Positions 34,601 to 40,918 of a stretch of 64,000 nucleotides of DNA are shown piece after piece; within the stretch, counting starts at the first letter, position 1; every line of letters begins with the position of its first letter. Made by a program: the position numbers and the translations under genes. Source of the stretch: Podarcis raffonei (Eukaryota; Chordata; Lepidosauria; Squamata; Lacertidae); NCBI RefSeq assembly GCF_027172205.1, contig NC_070604.1:71131023-71195022 (forward strand), written 5' to 3'. The notes under the pieces are model-generated. The model ran no database searches and was not told where the DNA came from. It saw nothing but the letters and a program-made list of their open reading frames with translations.

Positions 34601-37239
34601 GTTGCAGTCAAGTTGTCTATGTCAGGCTGTTTGAGGGATTAGCGTACTGTAGTTCCTTATATAATGAAGGCCATCAAAGCGTAGGCAAAGCAAGCACGGC
34701 TGCGCAGGGTGTTGCAAAGCAATGGCACATCCACAGAAAAGCCCCTCTCCTGCATCCCAAGCATACATAGCTCAGATGTTGGTGGCATGTGAAGGAGAGC
34801 CTCTCTATGTGATCTTAGTAGACAGACTGGCTTTTAGCTTTTTGTATGTTGGGGCAGTTTTGAACATTACCACTGCTTTCGTCTGTGACACTATCTATAG
34901 GTGAGGCAGCTGTAAAGCAGATTTGACTTTTAAATCTGGAGATAACTTTTTCCTAGATGTTTTGCTAGGGTTTTTACCATGTCCAGGTTAGCTGCCTACA
35001 TATATATGGAGAATGACATTTGTGTGCTGCGAGGTGTGCATCTTGAATTGTTTTGCTTGATATCCTTGACCATTACCACCTGCAGAATTCTTATCGTTCT
35101 ACGGCTTATTGAACTTCTATTTATACACATTAGCCTTCGTATATTCACCATCAAAAAATGCCCTGTATGGTAAGTTGGCCTCAGTTCGGCTTTTGATTTC
35201 CCCCTCTTTTTCCGCCATATTCTATTCTATTGCAAAAAGGTTGCATGTCATATTCAGGTATTATCTCTATTTGGATTTAAGCCCTAGAGCAGGCATAAGA
35301 AACTTGTGGCTTTCCACAAGTTGTCTTCAAGCTCCCATCACCTGTCACCACTCGCCATTCTGGCAGAGTCTTGCTTCCCTCCATGGTGCTCCATAAGAAG
35401 ACGTATTCCCCTCCTCCCCAAAATGCTAGGCTTATTGTCTCTCTTGAAAGACTCATCTTGACTATCGAAAGCTTTCTGAAAGTTCAAATAAGCTGAACTG
35501 AAAAGGTCCTATAATGGAGAGATACCTTGTTAAGTGAACTTTTCCTTTGCAAAACCTTTCAGAGTCTCAGCTGAAAGATAATCCTGCCTTCTCTATGCTG
35601 AACGACTCAGATGATGATGTGATCTATGGGTAAGTAACGTAAGGCTTACAGTAGTAGTATTAATTTAATATTTTTTCTCATATTCTACAAAATATAAGCC
35701 GTGGAGGTTTCCTTTTAAAAAGGACTGCCCTGTCACTGGTGATAGATGTATATTGGAAGCAAATGATGAAGAATCTAGTACTTGTGGTAGGAATAGTATG
35801 AGGTCAAACATTTTTAAAAAGCTTCCATTAGTTCCCTCATGGAACTTAAGTGGCATATGTGGTCCCTTGCCCCATTTATCCTCATGGCAATTTACCAAGG
35901 TAGGTTGGCCTGAGAGAGAGTGAAAGGCCAGTAGATCTCTTGTGAGCTTCATTGGCTGAGCAGTGATTTGAATTCACTCCCACAGGAGGCAGAGATGGCC
36001 ACCAACCTGCATGACTTGAAAAGAGGACGAGACAAATTCATGGAGGAGAGGGCTATCAATGGCTATACTCTGCCTCCACAGTTGGAGGCAGTAATGCTTC
36101 TGAATACCAGTTGCTGGAAACCATGCGAGGAGAGAGTGTTATTGTGCTTGAATCCTGCTTGCTGGTTTCCCACAGGCATCTGGTTGTCCCCTGTGAGAAT
36201 AGGATGCTTTCATTGGCATCCTGATGGGTCATTGACCTGGTCCAGCAGGCTCTTCTTCTGCTCTGGTCCCAGGGTGCTCACTTGCTCACATATGACCTAA
36301 CATCTCTCTATAGCCTCTGTGACCGCAGAGTTTTATAGCCACAGAATTGGTTATAAGGTGAGAGGGCTCCGTTCTAGGGAGCGAGGTCTGAATTTGTGAG
36401 CTAAGCCACGTGAGTGAAATGTACGTGTGGCAGGGAAAGCAAGTGCTAAGACAGACATTGTGCCTACTATTATTTATCTAACTTGTTAGCCATTTAATTC
36501 AGAAGTATAAAGTTTTTGAGCACCAGTTTACAAAAATAATGTAATTTTGAGGGTAATGACAGTTTGTATTGGAAAGTGCAGCTGCAAATTCTACCCCAAC
36601 CCTTTCCAACATATGAATAATCTTTGTGTGGGGCAGAAAGAGTATCAATTTGCTTCCTTATTCTTTTTGAGCCTGTTCTATGTGTAAGCAGCTATGCAAC
36701 AACCCTTACTGTGGGGATGTTCAGCTGCTTGAATAATTACAGGGGGATTGTTTCCCCATGGAGTTTTGCTTTTATTTTCTGTGTCCCTGCTTGTTTCCTC
36801 ATCTTTTGGTCCTGTCTCGAATTCAGCAGCAAGCAAGACAAGTGTACACTTCCAACTGAGCCGTCAGTGTTACATTGAGGATGCCTTGAAAATAAGAGAA
36901 TTGCTTTGAACACTAAAATTAAAGCAAGCTCCCTATACCAACTTTCCAGTATGGTCAGATTTTGAAGCCATACTCTTTAGATAGAATGGAAGGAAGCTAA
37001 AGAATACTGCTTTCATTCCTATCTGAAGAGGGTTCATGTTTGAAAGAATAACAAATCTTTTGAGATCATACTAATTTCGTCTACTTGCCCAGAATAAGTG
37101 TTGTTTTATGCTATTTATGTCTTAAGATGTTCTTGATTATCTCTTTTTTGGGGGGGACAGGAGTGATTATGAAGAAATGCCACTTCAGAACGGCCAAGCC
37201 ATCAGAGCCAAATTCAAGGAAGAATCGGACAGTGATTAA
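13449..37239 (+). CDS. TMEM181: TMEM181 gene, 17 coding exons, 518 aa (whole span)
   Basis: A multi-pass membrane protein of the GOLD-domain seven-helix (GOST/Wntless-like) group. Human TMEM181 is known from a genetic screen as a host factor for cytolethal distending toxin; its normal role is poorly defined. The exons join in phase throughout: [20 protein letters not shown] at the cytosolic N-terminus, a first membrane segment ~58-78, and a lumenal GOLD-like domain ~80-218 with N-glycosylation sequons NGS, NAS, NRT, NYT and NFT. Further helices lie roughly at 220-240, 256-275, 283-305, 320-338, 362-384, 398-420 and 444-465. The acidic tail ends EESDSD. The start was chosen at the ATG matching mammalian MDADYPAF; an in-frame ATG lies five codons upstream (13434). 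Sixteen introns, all GT-AG except the AT-AC intron at 34567-35079. The cytoplasmic and membrane parts are strongly conserved; lumenal exons 3-6 are more divergent. Confidence 0.97.
14512..14533 (+). mobile_element. Sauria SINE 3'-tail fragment
   Basis: ATGGTCAGGGGTCCCTTTAC followed by CGTTACCT matches the 3' end of the full-length copy at 49904-50218. Only the tail remains, as expected after 5' truncation. Confidence 0.55.
15180..15640 (+). promoter_or_regulatory. TMEM181: CpG-island promoter 2 of TMEM181
   Basis: A second GC-rich island 1.7 kb downstream of the first. It carries two Sp1 GC boxes (CCCCGCCCCTCC, CCCCGCCCCC), an ETS site (CGGAAGTGATG) next to a CRE-like TGACGCA, and an NRF1-like GCGCATGCGCA just before the exon. 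A ZNF143/THAP11-like ACTACAATTCCCA lies at ~15168. This is the architecture of a TATA-less housekeeping promoter. Confidence 0.7.
15533..15555 (+). CDS. TMEM181: TMEM181 alternative first coding exon
   Basis: Begins ATGCGCAGCATGGATATGG and ends at a good donor, CT|GTGAGTTTT. It leaves two bases (CT) that join the first G of exon 2 to make Leu, the same phase as the standard exon 1 donor. The product would start [17 protein letters not shown] and lack the 43-residue cytosolic N-terminus. Supported by the CpG island, splice site and phase; not by any transcript that I can see. Confidence 0.6.
16395..16908 (+). mobile_element. CR1-type LINE 3' end
   Basis: The translation includes [17 protein letters not shown] and [15 protein letters not shown], the C-terminal tail of CR1 reverse-transcriptase ORFs. 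The typical 3' UTR follows (GATTCCTGCATTGCAGGAGG, TTGGACTAGATGACCC, CTTCCAACTCTGCA) and ends in the CR1 signature microsatellite TTCTATGATTCTAT. 5'-truncated. Confidence 0.85.
17785..17998 (+). mobile_element. MIR-like (CORE) SINE, old
   Basis: Diverged tRNA-like head (AGTCTCAGC, CCAGGTTCATAGCTC) followed by the LINE-derived tail CTGCAGGGTTGTTATAAGGA and AAAGCACTATACGAATTT. Same family as 62645-62865, with more decay. Confidence 0.6.
18706..18835. mobile_element. hAT-type MITE with 8-bp target duplication
   Basis: The termini CAGTGATGGCCAAACTCGG and CAAGTTTGGCCATCACTG are near-perfect inverted repeats. They are flanked by the 8-bp direct repeat CTCTAGGG (18698-18705 and 18836-18843), the hAT hallmark. 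The whole element is nearly palindromic. It is non-coding and, given the perfect duplication, fairly recent. Confidence 0.9.
20732..20835 (+). CDS. TMEM181: TMEM181 coding exon 2
   Basis: Encodes residues 44-78 ([20 protein letters not shown]...) and the first base of Gly79, including the first membrane helix ([19 protein letters not shown]). Acceptor TTTGCAG, donor G|GTAAGA. It accepts either first exon. Confidence 0.96.
21376..21411 (+). repeat. 18-bp perfect tandem duplication
   Basis: GTAATCACTAGTAAAAGT occurs twice head to tail. A simple recent local duplication. Confidence 0.9.
21646..21860. mobile_element. pogo/Tigger-like MITE, copy B
   Basis: Intact ends CAGTGGTACCTTGGGTTA and CCGAGGTACCACTG with TA on both sides (21644-21645, 21861-21862). 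The core is shared with 750-983 and, in inverse orientation, with 33222-33445. Non-autonomous. Confidence 0.85.
22052..22115 (-). mobile_element. Sauria-like SINE fragment, minus strand
   Basis: GTAAAGGTAAAGGACCC, then CAGTTAAGTCCAATC, is the reverse complement of the 3' tail of the Sauria SINEs at 34002 and 49904. The remainder is missing. Confidence 0.65.
24321..24455. mobile_element. palindromic hAT-like MITE
   Basis: Starts CAGGACTGGGGAATCTGTGG and ends CCCCCAGCCCTG. The core contains GGACTAAAACTCCCATCA and GATGGGAGTTGGTGTC. Second copy of the 5011-5147 family. Confidence 0.6.
24982..25037 (+). CDS. TMEM181: TMEM181 coding exon 3
   Basis: Encodes [18 protein letters not shown] after Gly79 and includes an NGS sequon at the start of the lumenal domain. 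Acceptor TTGTATAG, donor AAG|GTAAGT. Divergent from mammals, as this part is known to be. Confidence 0.93.
25767..25835 (+). mobile_element. tRNA-Ala-like SINE head
   Basis: GGGCCATGACTCAGTGGCAG, then TGCATGCAGAAGGTCCCAGA and TTCAATCCC, reads like a tRNA-Ala(TGC) gene with A and B boxes but lacks a properly paired acceptor stem. It is therefore a SINE, not a working tRNA. Older minus-strand copies occur near 44510 and 44935. Confidence 0.7.
25850..26119 (-). mobile_element. LINE reverse-transcriptase fragment (L2/CR1 group)
   Basis: The minus-strand translation includes [20 protein letters not shown] and [18 protein letters not shown]. This corresponds to the catalytic YADDTQL region and the following palm/thumb helix of L2/CR1-type reverse transcriptases. 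The usual DD is DY here (YVDYTQL), so the catalytic motif is lost. Only this short internal piece remains. Confidence 0.8.
26222..26312 (+). CDS. TMEM181: TMEM181 coding exon 4
   Basis: Encodes [20 protein letters not shown] and [27 protein letters not shown] is a family hallmark. Acceptor GTTTTAG, donor G|GTAAGT. Confidence 0.95.
26578..26598. repeat. (AT)n microsatellite
   Basis: About ten AT dinucleotides some 50 bp before exon 5 of TMEM181. Confidence 0.85.
26649..26779 (+). CDS. TMEM181: TMEM181 coding exon 5
   Basis: Encodes [20 protein letters not shown] and onwards to [13 protein letters not shown], with NAS and NRT sequons. The first half is lineage-variable; HNRTRTL is conserved. 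Acceptor TTTTTTCAG, donor CAG|GTAATG. Confidence 0.94.
26780..27528 (+). other. TMEM181: TMEM181 intron 5
   Basis: 0.75 kb of unique sequence; no repeat recognised. Confidence 0.8.
27529..27636 (+). CDS. TMEM181: TMEM181 coding exon 6
   Basis: Encodes [20 protein letters not shown] to IKHYNFT (residues 172-207) with NYT and NFT sequons. HLGYLNYT is a hallmark of the lumenal domain. Acceptor CTCCTAG, donor ACA|GTAAGT. Confidence 0.95.
27898..27978 (+). CDS. TMEM181: TMEM181 coding exon 7
   Basis: Encodes [20 protein letters not shown] and VLTFIVT, the entry into the second membrane helix. Acceptor CTTTCAG, donor ACA|GTGAGT. Confidence 0.96.
28414..28513 (+). CDS. TMEM181: TMEM181 coding exon 8
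   Basis: Encodes [20 protein letters not shown] and [13 protein letters not shown], almost identical to the mammalian sequence. Acceptor TTTGCAG; donor G|GTATTT, a weaker match than its neighbours. Confidence 0.96.
28514..29380 (+). other. TMEM181: TMEM181 intron 8
   Basis: 0.87 kb. Contains homopolymer runs near 28750 and 29000 and a short (ATACA)n tract near 29030. No classified repeat. Confidence 0.75.
29381..29511 (+). CDS. TMEM181: TMEM181 coding exon 9
   Basis: Encodes [20 protein letters not shown], then [20 protein letters not shown] and IRVQ, a membrane helix pair. Acceptor GTTGCAG, donor CAG|GTCAGG. Confidence 0.97.
30055..30146 (+). CDS. TMEM181: TMEM181 coding exon 10
   Basis: Encodes [20 protein letters not shown] and [10 protein letters not shown] (residues 312-341). 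Acceptor TTTGTTAG, donor AC|GTGAGT. Confidence 0.97.
30185..30216 (+). repeat. 16-bp perfect tandem duplication
   Basis: TTCTCTGATCACTAAA occurs twice head to tail in intron 10, 39 bp after the donor. Confidence 0.9.
30934..30991 (+). CDS. TMEM181: TMEM181 coding exon 11
   Basis: Encodes [20 protein letters not shown]. Acceptor TTTTTTAG, donor CAG|GTAAAT. Confidence 0.96.
31126..31561. mobile_element. solo LTR of an endogenous retrovirus or LTR retrotransposon
   Basis: A 436-bp GC- and CpG-rich block in AT-rich intron sequence. It begins TGTAATGG, ends CCCTGACA (TG...CA ends) and is flanked by a perfect 5-bp direct repeat, GATAG (31121-31125 and 31562-31566). That is the classic footprint of LTR-element integration followed by recombination between the two LTRs. 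No internal region is present. The unblemished duplication and retained CpGs suggest a fairly recent insertion. Family and orientation are undetermined. Confidence 0.75.
31812..32112 (+). mobile_element. CR1-type LINE 3' UTR fragment
   Basis: GGGCTGTCACATGAAAGATG, then GATATTCCTGCATTGCAGGG and a terminal TTCTACAATTCTATTATTC parallel the 3' part of the copy at 16395-16908. Confidence 0.8.
32610..32745 (+). mobile_element. LINE 3'-tail-like repeat
   Basis: Reads like the end of an L2-type squamate LINE (GTATTTTTACATTCTTGTAA, then GCTGTCCGTGGACC) and finishes in an (ATC)n stretch. Weakly supported. Confidence 0.4.
32773..32875 (+). CDS. TMEM181: TMEM181 coding exon 12
   Basis: Encodes [20 protein letters not shown] and [14 protein letters not shown], a membrane helix. 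Acceptor GTAACAG, donor G|GTAAGC. The following intron is only 104 bp. Confidence 0.97.
32980..33031 (+). CDS. TMEM181: TMEM181 coding exon 13
   Basis: Encodes [17 protein letters not shown] and the first two bases of Ser413. Acceptor TTCCGCAG, donor AG|GTAAGA. Confidence 0.96.
33127..33593. mobile_element. outer TA-flanked MITE, interrupted by another MITE
   Basis: Inverted ends CAGTCAAACCTCGG (33127) and CCGAGGTTTGACTA (to 33593), TA on both sides. The two halves are separated by the complete element at 33222-33445. Ends of the Tigger/pogo style (CAG...CTG, TA target). Confidence 0.8.
33222..33445. mobile_element. pogo/Tigger-like MITE, copy C, nested
   Basis: CAGTGGTACCTCGGGTTAAG to CCTGAGGTACCACTG, with TA at 33220-33221 and 33446-33447. 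Inverse orientation to copy B. It sits inside the outer element at 33127-33593, so it is the younger insertion. Confidence 0.9.
33808..33976. mobile_element. CCGTATTTTTTGC MITE, copy 1
   Basis: Inverted ends CCGTATTTTTTGC and GCGAAAAATACGG, TA on both sides. The interior has repeated GTGCGTGTTATGG blocks. Near-identical in structure to 54327-54477. Its TA flanks suggest a Tc1/mariner/pogo-type source; not certain. Confidence 0.85.
34002..34381 (+). mobile_element. Sauria-type tRNA SINE, full length
   Basis: tRNA-like head with A box (GTGGTCTAAACCACTGAG) and B box (GGTTCGAATCT), then a body containing GTGCTGCTCTGGTTTCAGCA and a tail with repeated ACCTTT. Flanked by the 12-bp direct repeat TAACATTTGCCC (33990-34001 and 34382-34393). 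A family typical of lizards and their relatives. Confidence 0.92.
34484..34566 (+). CDS. TMEM181: TMEM181 coding exon 14 (AT-AC donor)
   Basis: Encodes [20 protein letters not shown] and ELSTHYHN, then one base (T) of Ser441. Acceptor AACTGCAG. The exon ends at an ATATCCTTTT donor, not GT. Family alignment (HYxNSAEFLSF) requires this boundary. Confidence 0.94.
34567..35079 (+). other. TMEM181: U12-type AT-AC intron (TMEM181 intron 14)
   Basis: 513-bp intron. The 5' end ATATCCTTTT is a perfect U12 AT-AC donor. A branch-site match (ATCCTTGACC) lies at 35062-35071, with the branch A about 10 nt from the 3' end. The intron terminates CCAC. Removing it joins T|CT into Ser and restores [13 protein letters not shown]; no GT-AG choice keeps the frame. 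Confidence 0.92.
35080..35169 (+). CDS. TMEM181: TMEM181 coding exon 15
   Basis: Encodes [20 protein letters not shown] and [10 protein letters not shown], the last membrane helix. It begins after the AC acceptor. Donor G|GTAAGT. Confidence 0.95.
35563..35629 (+). CDS. TMEM181: TMEM181 coding exon 16
   Basis: Encodes [20 protein letters not shown] and IY, the start of the acidic cytosolic tail. Acceptor CTTTCAG, donor GG|GTAAGT. Confidence 0.96.
35630..37160 (+). other. TMEM181: TMEM181 intron 16
   Basis: 1.5 kb. Contains a LINE-tail-like repeat (36010-36265). A fragment of the palindromic hAT-like family lies just upstream, near 35290-35385 in intron 15. The rest is unclassified. Confidence 0.8.
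36010..36265 (+). mobile_element. LINE 3'-tail-like repeat, fuller copy
   Basis: Ordered blocks GACAAATTCATGGAGGAGAG, TACTCTGCCTCCACAGTTGG, AATACCAGTTGCTGGAAACC, CACAGGCATCTGGTTG and CTGGTCCAGCAGGCTCTTCT. These match a common squamate 3'-end consensus; a diverged copy lies at 12365-12535. Confidence 0.6.
37161..37239 (+). CDS. TMEM181: TMEM181 last coding exon (17)
   Basis: Encodes [20 protein letters not shown] and EESDSD, then TAA at 37237-37239. The acceptor GGGGACAG follows a G-run. The C-terminus matches the family exactly apart from a conservative Y-to-F change. Confidence 0.97.
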
Positions 37240-39110
37240 GTTTTCAGAGAAGTTTTCAGAGAAGTGACCTGCTCTATGAGAACAAAAGCAATTTTGACAC
37301 TCTTCCCCCCCCCCCTGAAAATCTTTTTCCTGAGTCTACTGTTAACTGATCATAGACTTCTGTGGAAGGATTTCCTGTTTCTCCCTTTCTGTTTACAAAC
37401 CAAAAACTGAAGTGGGAGAGGGCGGAGAATACAATTTTTAGGGAAGAGTTATTTTGTAAACTCAAAGTGTACCCTGCCCTCTTTTTAGAAAACAGTTGTG
37501 ATGGGATGCCTCCAGACCAGATTGTTTGGGGAGCTTCTTGTGCACTGTCACAGCTAATACTTTGATTTCCTCATAGTTACTATTTACATGGAATATAGTA
37601 TTGAGATGCTTATTTTTTACTCCCAAATAATTTTATTTTGACATTTGCAAACCGTGTTTGCAGAGAAGGGGAGAGAGGAAATGCCCCAGCTCCCAACGTC
37701 ATTCAATCCCAAACTTACTCTGATTGGAATCTGCTTGGCACTTCCAACACCTTGAGAAACCTCAATTTCTGTTTTCCCATTTCAGGGGTTGAAAGGTGGT
37801 GGGTAGGAATTGCAATTGTGATTCAGCACTGTACGTGACTTGAATTAAATGAAGGAGTTTTTTCAGTTATCTGATTTTGTGATTGCAATTAAGCACACCA
37901 GTTCAGCTTCTTCTGAGACCGACATAATTCTATATAATTGTATTGGAAGAGCAAAGTAATTTGAGAAAGAAGGTGTTCTAAGGCTGCACCTGAGCGTCTT
38001 CTGCCTGTGTAAATGATGACTGAATGCTGCTTGCTGCTGTTAATTAAGAGGGAACAATATATAATTTCAACACACATTCCCTTAAATTCTGTAAATGTTT
38101 TTCCCCTCCCCCCGAATAAGGGTGTTTTAAATAGTTTGGTATTTCATAACCAGTAGTATAGAAGCACACATTATGTGTTGGATGTGAACCTAGGTGGGCT
38201 CTTGGAGATATTTGGGTAGGAAATTCTCTTCATTTAACTGAGCACGATCCAAAATGGTGGTTGATCCATTTTGTTGAACCAACTGTATAAACCGGCAAGG
38301 TAAATTGGAGCCTTCAAATTACAGAGAAGTCTTCAGATTTCAGAGTTCTGTAATAATTGTTGGAACGTGACGGTATGTTATGACCATGTGGAGGCCACTT
38401 GAAACAGCCTTTGTACCATGCCTGCCACATATGCGGAAGACAATGGCTAACATGGAATGAATCATCCTCATTGCATGCATACAATGGGACCAAGCCACTA
38501 TACACATTGCAGCAATGGTGTGGTGAAGCCTCTGTGTTGTGGTTGTGATGTGTGTACTGGACTGTAGTTGGTTCAATGAAAGGTATGATCTGAGCCATTT
38601 TGTGTTATGTTTTATGATAGGCATTTCTCTTAGTTCATCTTCAGACACACCTAAAATGGCAGCTTTCGTGTGTTCCATTCTTACCCTTGCTGGAAATGTG
38701 CACTACTGAAGTTGATACAGTTTAGCAGAATGGTGCTTCCAATCACAGTTTATTGAGAAATGCCTCTTTATTCTCCCACCCTGGTAGTTTTGGTTCTGAA
38801 TGGATTTATTAAAATAGTATGACGGGAAAATCGTGGATAGCCCTCCTACCTCACAGAAGCTGTCAGTATTTTCATGTGCTTTTTCAAGCCCATGTTCCTG
38901 CCTATAAATAACTCCAGTAGGTTCCTTTTGCAGAAACACTTTGTTATATCACTGACCAAAACAAAAATGACCAATATGCAAGGACTGAAGACCCTTTTTG
39001 AGTTGAATGTAAAAGTTCAGTGCATTTCTGCTGGTCACACTTGAATTGCTATTTGCATCTCTTGCTTGGCAAACCTTGTCCTAACATAATTCAAGCTGCA
39101 GAAACAGTCT

Positions 39111-39964
39111 ACAGGTAACTTGCATCTTATGCAGGGGTTGCGTTCCTGGCCATCGCGGGTATAAGCAAAATTGTGTAAAGCCCCAAAAGACCCCTAGCAA
39201 GCCATTCAGCAACCATTTTTAAAATCACTGCACTTAACTGGTGAGGGACGAATGCGGCTCTTCGTCTTCTGCATCCTTTCCCTTGCTGGATGCTGCTGCA
39301 GATGATACGAAGACCCCGAGGAGTTGACTGGTAGCCAGAAGAAGTGCTTGGCTGTGGTTCAGATCCAGAGGTGGGTTGCCTGGGCACATCTGCTGTTGCT
39401 AGTTTCTTTGTGAGGAACACGGTGATTGATAGGTGCTGCTGTTGTCTCTTGGGCTCGTCAAACATTTCCTTGCATGGTCTCAGAATGTCTGTATTCCCAC
39501 AGATGATCTTGAGGATGTATTCCATGGAGGGATCAGATCATATGCGTAGAAAAGTTGAGAAAATTTCTGTAGGCTCCAACTTGCTGACCCATGGTCTCCA
39601 TCATCATCCTCGCATACTGAACTTGAGCTGACCAGTTCCTTTAGCAATTCAGCAGTCAATACCTGTTTGGCCCTCAGTTAACTCTGCAGTCTGAAGTTTC
39701 TCCACACCCTTTAGTTGTCTCTCCAAACCCCTCCACAAGTCTCTCTGGCCACCTCTGATCACCCTCTGCAACCACCCCTTCTATGCCTAAACACTCTTAC
39801 AAAGGCTGCTGGCTCTTTCTCCTTGCTCTCATGCCCCCTCTTTCCCCCTTGCATACCATTTTCTTATTTTTCCCCTGTGCCTGCCATTTTTGCACCACTT
39901 TTGGGCAACGTGCATAATGCTGAGAGTGTGCCTGTTAAATAAGCGTCAGATGCGAGTTACCTGT
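39111..39964 (-). mobile_element. Tigger/pogo-like DNA transposon remnant
   Basis: Ends ACAGGTAACTTGCATC and GATGCGAGTTACCTGT are near-perfect inverted repeats (17 of 18 counting the flanking bases) with TA at the junctions. On the minus strand, 39525-39127 encodes LKIICGNTDILRPCKEMFDE, PKRQQQHLSITVFLTKK and QPSTSSG. This resembles the C-terminal tail of Tigger transposases (paired-helix, basic K-R block, then a Ser-rich end). The DDE catalytic core is absent, so it is an internally deleted, non-autonomous copy. Confidence 0.7.
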
Positions 39965-40159
39965 AGTTACCTGTTCATTCTGCTGTTACTGTTTTCTAGG
40001 AAAATAGGCTGGGATAATAAGAACCTTGTGCATTAGTGGAAAGGACTTTCCTCTGTGGGTATATGAGAGAGTTGATGTGTGTGAGAGAGGGGGGGACTTT
40101 CTCAGTATTGGCTCTTCAGTATGTGCAAGGAGTTACTCTGGGAAAGGGTTAGTACTTGC

Positions 40160-40178
40160 AAAAAAAAAAAAAAAAAAC
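40160..40178 (+). repeat. poly(A) tract
   Basis: About 19 consecutive A. No recognisable retroelement body precedes it. Confidence 0.85.
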
Positions 40179-40256
40179 CAGCGCTTTGAATCCTGGCCAT
40201 AGACAAGTATATGGTGGTTGATACCTCAAGGCTACGAATAAACTGACCCAGTTTGC

Positions 40257-40545
40257 ACATCATACTGAGCCAAACCATGGCTTAGTGCATACATACAGCT
40301 TCCTGAGGAGATCCCACTTGCTTTGCTACCCCCATCATTTTGCTGCTGCTGCTGAACTAAGCCATGGTTTGCCTTACTGCATATTCTGAACCATGACCTC
40401 TGGGTTGAACAACACGATAAGGCAAACCATGGCTTAGCTCAGCAGCAAAATGAGCCGTGACAAGCAAAGCAGCTGTGATCCCCATTCTGGGAGCTTGCAG
40501 GTCCTAAACCACGGTTTGGCTTAGTGTGACATGTGAATTTACGGC
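40257..40545. mobile_element. large palindromic repeat (AACCATGG family)
   Basis: Inner arms at 40335-40376 and 40418-40452 pair (TTTTGCTGCTG / CAGCAGCAAAA; GCCATGGTTTGCCTTA / TAAGGCAAACCATGGC) around a 41-nt loop. Outer arms near 40268-40290 and 40503-40526 also pair (AGCCAAACCATGG / CCACGGTTTGGCT). A nested hairpin, with a partial copy at 6690-6850. Structure suggests a MITE; family unknown. Confidence 0.65.
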
Positions 40546-40847
40546 ACTGTGAAGGATTTGTTTGGCTGTTTTTGCAAGTAAATATCTACACTGATATTAA
40601 AGCTATGAAAGAGTGTCATGCACTTTGCATATCAAAAGTACAAGACATAATATTAGTATAATCATCTAAATGTAATAGTTTGCTTTTGCTAGGTTTCTGA
40701 TAAACCATTTCAGATGTTTTGTTCTGTGGCAATCAGCAAGTTAGAGTGCTAATATGTATTTAGTAAAATGTTGTTGTTCTTAACAGCAAATTAAAACCAA
40801 GGCATGGAGTATATTCTATGGATAATATCCAATGTTAGTCATACTCA

Positions 40848-40918
40848 GAATAGACCCATTTGAATCAATGGATTTCAGTAACTTGTTCATTGATTTCAGT
40901 GGATCTGAGTATGACTTC
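40848..40918. repeat. short inverted repeat, CATACTCAGA family
   Basis: GTCATACTCAGAATAGACCC and GGATCTGAGTATGACT form imperfect inverted ends around TTGATTTCAGTGGAT-type sequence. Relatives with TACTCAGAAG and TTACTCCCA are seen near 14789, 42967 and 49296. A very common small squamate repeat; classification uncertain. Confidence 0.5.
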
